64,000 bases of DNA, taken from Vibrio coralliilyticus ATCC BAA-450. Lineage in GTDB: Bacteria; Pseudomonadota; Gammaproteobacteria; Enterobacterales; Vibrionaceae. This document shows positions 60,460 to 64,000 of the stretch, piece after piece; within the stretch, counting starts at the first letter, position 1, and every line of letters begins with the position of its first letter. The notes below the pieces were generated by a model, which saw nothing but the letters and a program-made list of their open reading frames with translations, ran no database searches and was not told where the DNA came from. Position numbers and translations under genes: made by a program. The stretch is from NCBI RefSeq assembly GCF_000176135.1, contig NZ_ACZN01000015.1, positions 1 to 64,000 on the forward strand, written 5' to 3'.

Positions 60460-61068
60460 GTGTTGTCAGAACTCAATAAAAATCAATTAATTCAGAAGTT
60501 CCAGTTACAGCAAACCGTCGACTACCACCACGAAGCAATAAAACGAGTTGCACATATCAATCATGCATCCTTACGTAAAGCCTCAGTACTTATCGGTTTT
60601 GTTGAGAGGGGCGATGGGCTGAACATCATTTTCACCAAGCGCGCAAAGCACTTAAAACATCATCCCGGGCAGGTCAGTTTTCCGGGAGGCAAATATGAAG
60701 ATTGGGACAGTTCACTGGCTGATACAGCGTTAAGAGAAACTTACGAGGAAATCGGCATTGAACAAGGTAAGATTTCCATTTTTGGTCAGATGCCAGAACT
60801 GGTGACGATCAGCAAATTTACAGTAACACCTTTCCTAGCTTTCGTTTCACCAGACTATGAGACAACCATTGACACCAACGAAGTGGATGAGGTTTTTGAA
60901 GTACCCGCAGAAATTGTTCTTGATAAACATCACCTGCACAGTGAACGCTTTCAGTTCCGCAATCATTCACACCGTGTATTTGGCTTATCCTACGAGAAGC
61001 ACTTCATTTGGGGAATGACAGCGCAAATTATCCATGCCATGCAGAAACATATTATGCATCAATATTAA
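60460..61068 (+). CDS. nudL: Nudix hydrolase, CoA pyrophosphatase type (NudL)
   Basis: A 202-residue Nudix enzyme. The Nudix helix (GGKYEDWDSSLADTALRETY then EEIG) and the NudL-type stretch HHPGQVSFPGG before it are clear. NudL-type enzymes split coenzyme A and its derivatives. GTG start, 5 nt after GGAG. Divergent from the H-NOX gene; no terminator was seen before sdaC. Confidence 0.85.
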   Translation: MLSELNKNQLIQKFQLQQTVDYHHEAIKRVAHINHASLRKASVLIGFVERGDGLNIIFTKRAKHLKHHPGQVSFPGGKYEDWDSSLADTALRETYEEIGIEQGKISIFGQMPELVTISKFTVTPFLAFVSPDYETTIDTNEVDEVFEVPAEIVLDKHHLHSERFQFRNHSHRVFGLSYEKHFIWGMTAQIIHAMQKHIMHQY

Positions 61069-61358
61069 TAAATCTTAATATTGTTCGAAGTTTCATCACA
61101 TTAGTTAAACTATTCATCAATAAGGCAAACGTTTTCTCGCGACATGCATAAAACAAATTTGCAACAAGATTAGTTTTTCTAATGAAAAGGATTAGCATAA
61201 ATCACTAGTAGCACATCATTTTCGTGAGCAAAAACCTGTTTTTGACATATCATGTTATAACTCGTATCAATTCATGATTTAGATCTATTTTTCGTGCAAG
61301 ATTTTTATGCAAAATTGCACTCGACTTATTTCCTGTTCCCAAAAATGAGTATCACAAA
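61069..61358 (+). other. 290-bp leader region of sdaC
   Basis: AT-rich. A candidate plus-strand promoter TTGACA (61242-61247), 17-bp spacer, TATCAA (61265-61270) is the best match seen. No other structure or gene was recognised. Confidence 0.4.
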
Positions 61359-62612
61359 ATGAATGCTACAAATTCAGCGGTTTCGACCGCACAATCGTCT
61401 AGTAAGTTTTCTTACAAAGACTTCACTTGGTGTCTGTCACTTTTCGGTACTGCAGTAGGTGCTGGCGTACTATTTCTTCCAATCAAAGCGGGTGCTGGCG
61501 GCTTTTGGCCATTAGTTATCCTTGCACTAATCGCAGCACCAATGACTTGGTTCGCTCACAAATCTCTGGCTCGTTTCGTTCTTTCTGCGAAAAACCCTGA
61601 AGCTGATATCACTGATACAGTGGAAGAACATTTCGGTAAAACTGGCGCAAACCTTATTACTTTTGCTTATTTCTTCGCTATTTACCCTATTGTTCTTATC
61701 TATGGTGTTGGTATCACAAACACAGTAGATTCTTTCCTAGTCAACCAAATGGGCATGGAATCTATCCCTCGTTGGCTACTATCTGGCGCACTGATTGCAG
61801 CCATGACTGCGGGTGTTGTATTCGGTAAAGAGCTGATGTTGAAAGCTACATCTGCGATGGTATACCCATTGGTATTCATCCTTCTTGCTCTGTCTTTCTA
61901 CCTGATTCCTGACTGGAACAGCTCAATGGTTGAAGTCGCACCTGACTGGTCTGCAATGCCTTCTATCGTTTGGCTAGCAATCCCAATCATCGTTTTCTCT
62001 TTCAACCACAGCCCAATCATCTCTCAGTTCTCTAAAGAGCAACGTCGTGTGTACGGTGAAAATGCTGTTCAGAAAACAGATGCTATCACTGGCGGCGCAG
62101 CAATGATGCTGATGGGCTTTGTTATGTTCTTCGTATTCTCTGTTGTACTGTCTCTATCTCCAGAGCAGCTAGCAATGGCGCAAGAACAGAACATCTCTGT
62201 ACTGTCTTACCTAGCAAACGTTCATGAGTCTCCACTTATCTCTTACATGGGTCCACTTGTAGCATTCGCAGCAATTACGTCTAGCTACTTTGGTCACTTC
62301 CTAGGAGCACATGAAGGTCTTGTGGGTCTAATCAAATCTCGCTCTGAAACACCAAAGAGCAAGATTGAAAAAGCTTCTCTTCTTTTCATCGTTATCACCA
62401 CTTGGATTGTGGCTATTGTTAACCCAAGCATCCTTGGCATGATTGAAACCATGGGCGCGCCAATGATTGCAGCGATCCTATTCCTAATGCCTGTTTTTGC
62501 GATGCAAAAAGTACCAGCAATGGCGAAGTACAAAACTTCTGCGCCTGTTCAGATTTTCACAACAATCTGTGGTCTTGCGGCAATTAGTTCTGTAATCTAC
62601 GGAGCACTTTAA
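61359..62612 (+). CDS. sdaC: Serine transporter SdaC (HAAAP family)
   Basis: A 417-residue permease of 11 membrane helices. The first helix is FTWCLSLFGTAVGAGVLFLPIKAG, the HAAAP signature GTAVGAG-LFLP. The long loop and SFNHSPIISQFSKEQRRVYG are typical of SdaC/TdcC. It imports serine with H+. Lies 100 bp upstream of sdaA, with a terminator-like hairpin between, so both supply serine degradation to pyruvate. Confidence 0.93.
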   Translation: MNATNSAVSTAQSSSKFSYKDFTWCLSLFGTAVGAGVLFLPIKAGAGGFWPLVILALIAAPMTWFAHKSLARFVLSAKNPEADITDTVEEHFGKTGANLITFAYFFAIYPIVLIYGVGITNTVDSFLVNQMGMESIPRWLLSGALIAAMTAGVVFGKELMLKATSAMVYPLVFILLALSFYLIPDWNSSMVEVAPDWSAMPSIVWLAIPIIVFSFNHSPIISQFSKEQRRVYGENAVQKTDAITGGAAMMLMGFVMFFVFSVVLSLSPEQLAMAQEQNISVLSYLANVHESPLISYMGPLVAFAAITSSYFGHFLGAHEGLVGLIKSRSETPKSKIEKASLLFIVITTWIVAIVNPSILGMIETMGAPMIAAILFLMPVFAMQKVPAMAKYKTSAPVQIFTTICGLAAISSVIYGAL

Positions 62613-62665
62613 TCACACTAGTGTAGTGAATTAAGTGGTTAAACAAAAAATATAACGATAATAAT

Positions 62666-62700
62666 AAGCCTCCCGCTCCCCGTTGGGAGGCTTTGTTTTG
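62666..62700 (+). terminator. Terminator/attenuator between sdaC and sdaA
   Basis: AAGCCTCCC GCTCCCCGTT GGGAGGCTT followed by TGTTTTG, 12 bp before the sdaA start. May end most sdaC transcripts or set the sdaC:sdaA ratio. Confidence 0.75.
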
Positions 62701-62711
62701 AGGAAATCGAT

Positions 62712-64000
62712 ATGATTAGTGTTTTTGACATCTATAAAATCGGTGTTGGTCCTTCAAGTTCGCACACTGTAGGCCCAATGAAGGCGGGCAAAGAGTTTAT
62801 TGATGATTTACGCTCAATGGGAAAATTGCGCGACATCACTAAAATCACCGTTGACGTTTATGGATCGCTATCACTGACAGGGAAAGGTCACCACACAGAT
62901 ATCGCTATTATAATGGGTCTTGCAGGCAACACCCCTGAGAAAGTCGATATTGATTCTATTCCGGGCTTTATCGCTCGTGTAGAAGAAACGGAGCGCCTAC
63001 CTGTTGGCATGCACTGTCACACAGTATCGTTCCCGAAAGATGGTGGTATGAACTTCCATACTACTAACCTTGAGTTGCACGAAAATGGTATGCAGATCCA
63101 CGCTTGGATCGACAACGAGAAAGTGTACTCAAAAACCTATTACTCAATCGGTGGTGGTTTCATCGTTGACGAAGAAAATTTCGGCAAAGAAGAAGAAAAC
63201 CCGATTAAAGCACCTTACGAATTCACAACCGCTGAAGAGTTGGTAAACCAGTGTAAAGAAAGCGGCCTCTCCATCAGTACACTAGTGATGAAGAACCAAG
63301 CCGCACTGCACTCTGAAGAAGAGTCTCGCACTTACTTTGCTAACATTTGGAAAACCATGCGCGAGTGTATGGATCGCGGAATGAATACAGAAGGTATTCT
63401 GCCTGGTCCACTTCGTGTACCTCGCCGTGCTGCGGCTCTTCGCCAGCAACTGATGACTTCTGAGAAAACGACTAACGATCCAATGGCTGTTGTAGACTGG
63501 GTCAACATGTTTGCTTTCGCCGTTAATGAAGAAAACGCAGCAGGTGGCCGTGTAGTTACAGCACCTACAAACGGTGCGTGTGGCATTATCCCAGCGGTTT
63601 TGGCCTACTATGACAAGTTTATCCAAACCGTCACTGAGAAAGATTACATCCGCTACTTCGCGGCTTCTGGTGCGATCGGTGGCCTTTACAAGCGTAACGC
63701 GTCAATCTCTGGTGCGGAAGTTGGTTGTCAGGGTGAAGTCGGCGTAGCGTGTTCAATGGCAGCGGCTGGTCTTGCTGAGCTTATGGGTGGTAGCCCAGAG
63801 CAAGTCTGTATGGCTGCGGAAATCGCGATGGAGCACAACCTAGGTCTAACGTGCGATCCTGTTGCGGGTCAGGTCCAGGTTCCATGTATCGAACGTAACG
63901 GTATTGCTGCCGTGAAGTCGATCAACTCCTCTCGTATGGCTCTGCGTCGTTCATCGGCTCCGACTGTGTCTCTGGATAAGGTTATCGAGACCATGCTAGA
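62712..64000 (+). CDS. sdaA: L-serine ammonia-lyase SdaA (3' end cut by window edge)
   Basis: Starts ATG ATT AGT (MISVFDIYKIGVGPSSSH) with AGGAAA upstream. The frame is open to the window end, giving 429 codons of an expected ~455. Visible marks are GPSSSHTVGPMKAG at the start and, near residue 340, GCQGEVGVACSMAAAGL, plus a further CDPVAG and VPCIERNG, holding the cysteines of the [4Fe-4S] cluster. Converts serine to pyruvate and ammonia. The last ~25 residues lie outside. Confidence 0.93.
   Translation, partial: MISVFDIYKIGVGPSSSHTVGPMKAGKEFIDDLRSMGKLRDITKITVDVYGSLSLTGKGHHTDIAIIMGLAGNTPEKVDIDSIPGFIARVEETERLPVGMHCHTVSFPKDGGMNFHTTNLELHENGMQIHAWIDNEKVYSKTYYSIGGGFIVDEENFGKEEENPIKAPYEFTTAEELVNQCKESGLSISTLVMKNQAALHSEEESRTYFANIWKTMRECMDRGMNTEGILPGPLRVPRRAAALRQQLMTSEKTTNDPMAVVDWVNMFAFAVNEENAAGGRVVTAPTNGACGIIPAVLAYYDKFIQTVTEKDYIRYFAASGAIGGLYKRNASISGAEVGCQGEVGVACSMAAAGLAELMGGSPEQVCMAAEIAMEHNLGLTCDPVAGQVQVPCIERNGIAAVKSINSSRMALRRSSAPTVSLDKVIETML

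Noticed and set aside
63282-63626. Two minus-strand frames inside sdaA
   Set aside because: Shadows of the serine dehydratase gene, which is clearly coding on the plus strand.

Overview
The window reads as part of a Vibrio-type chromosome. Positions 1 to about 22,974 hold 38 consecutive gene cassettes of a sedentary chromosomal integron (superintegron). Each cassette is a short minus-strand gene, or no gene, followed by an attC recombination site of 91-123 bp. The sites begin TAAC.AA and end GGCGTTA when read on the minus strand, as Vibrio attC/VCR sites do. From 23.3 kb onward the DNA is ordinary gammaproteobacterial chromosome. It carries gene sets typical of Vibrio: an H-NOX gene beside a hybrid histidine kinase, TyrR, YcjX/YcjF, ycbB-ycbK-ycbL, and sdaC-sdaA.

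The array encodes 33 cassette genes and 6 cassettes without a convincing ORF. Most products are unknown. Recognisable ones are a FosA-like fosfomycin thiol transferase, a YbaK-type deacylase, three proteins related to toxin-immunity families (SUKH/SMI1, YrhB/Imm35, Imm50-like), four proteins with an R-X4-5-H HEPN-like motif, a PH-like membrane protein, a DUF1311/LprI-like protein and many small membrane or coiled-coil proteins. One cassette holds two genes. Two cassettes occur twice: one pair differs only by seven synonymous changes, the other has diverged at five residues. Five ORF-less cassettes are homologous to each other and keep the same internal inverted repeat. All cassettes read right to left, so attI and the integrase should lie at the right edge. 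That edge instead shows a single crossover core, a possible outward promoter, a terminator and a PilZ gene. No integrase is present in the window.

Right of the array, in order: PilZ protein; RarD-type permease; APC amino-acid antiporter; a 74-residue protein with two consensus LexA boxes; Dps; patatin-like phospholipase; chemoreceptor; DOPA-dioxygenase-like protein; a sCache kinase and LuxR-type regulator beside a DctPQM TRAP transporter (24-36 kb). Next come a basic winged-helix-like protein, a DUF2982 protein, a glyoxalase-II-like hydrolase and the cell-wall enzymes YcbK and YcbB (36-41 kb). Then a probable Fur-controlled iron cluster (DUF1513 lipoprotein, imelysin, di-heme oxidoreductase, second imelysin) beside a RibA paralogue (41-47 kb). 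A diguanylate cyclase and a divergent BLUF photoreceptor follow, then DUF2947, HD and GNAT genes downstream of tyrR, ycjF-ycjX, a 61-residue membrane protein, class I fumarase, PabB, the H-NOX/hybrid kinase pair, NudL, SdaC and a right-truncated SdaA.

No rRNA, tRNA, CRISPR array or transposase was recognised. Function calls rest on motif recognition by eye; no database search was run.
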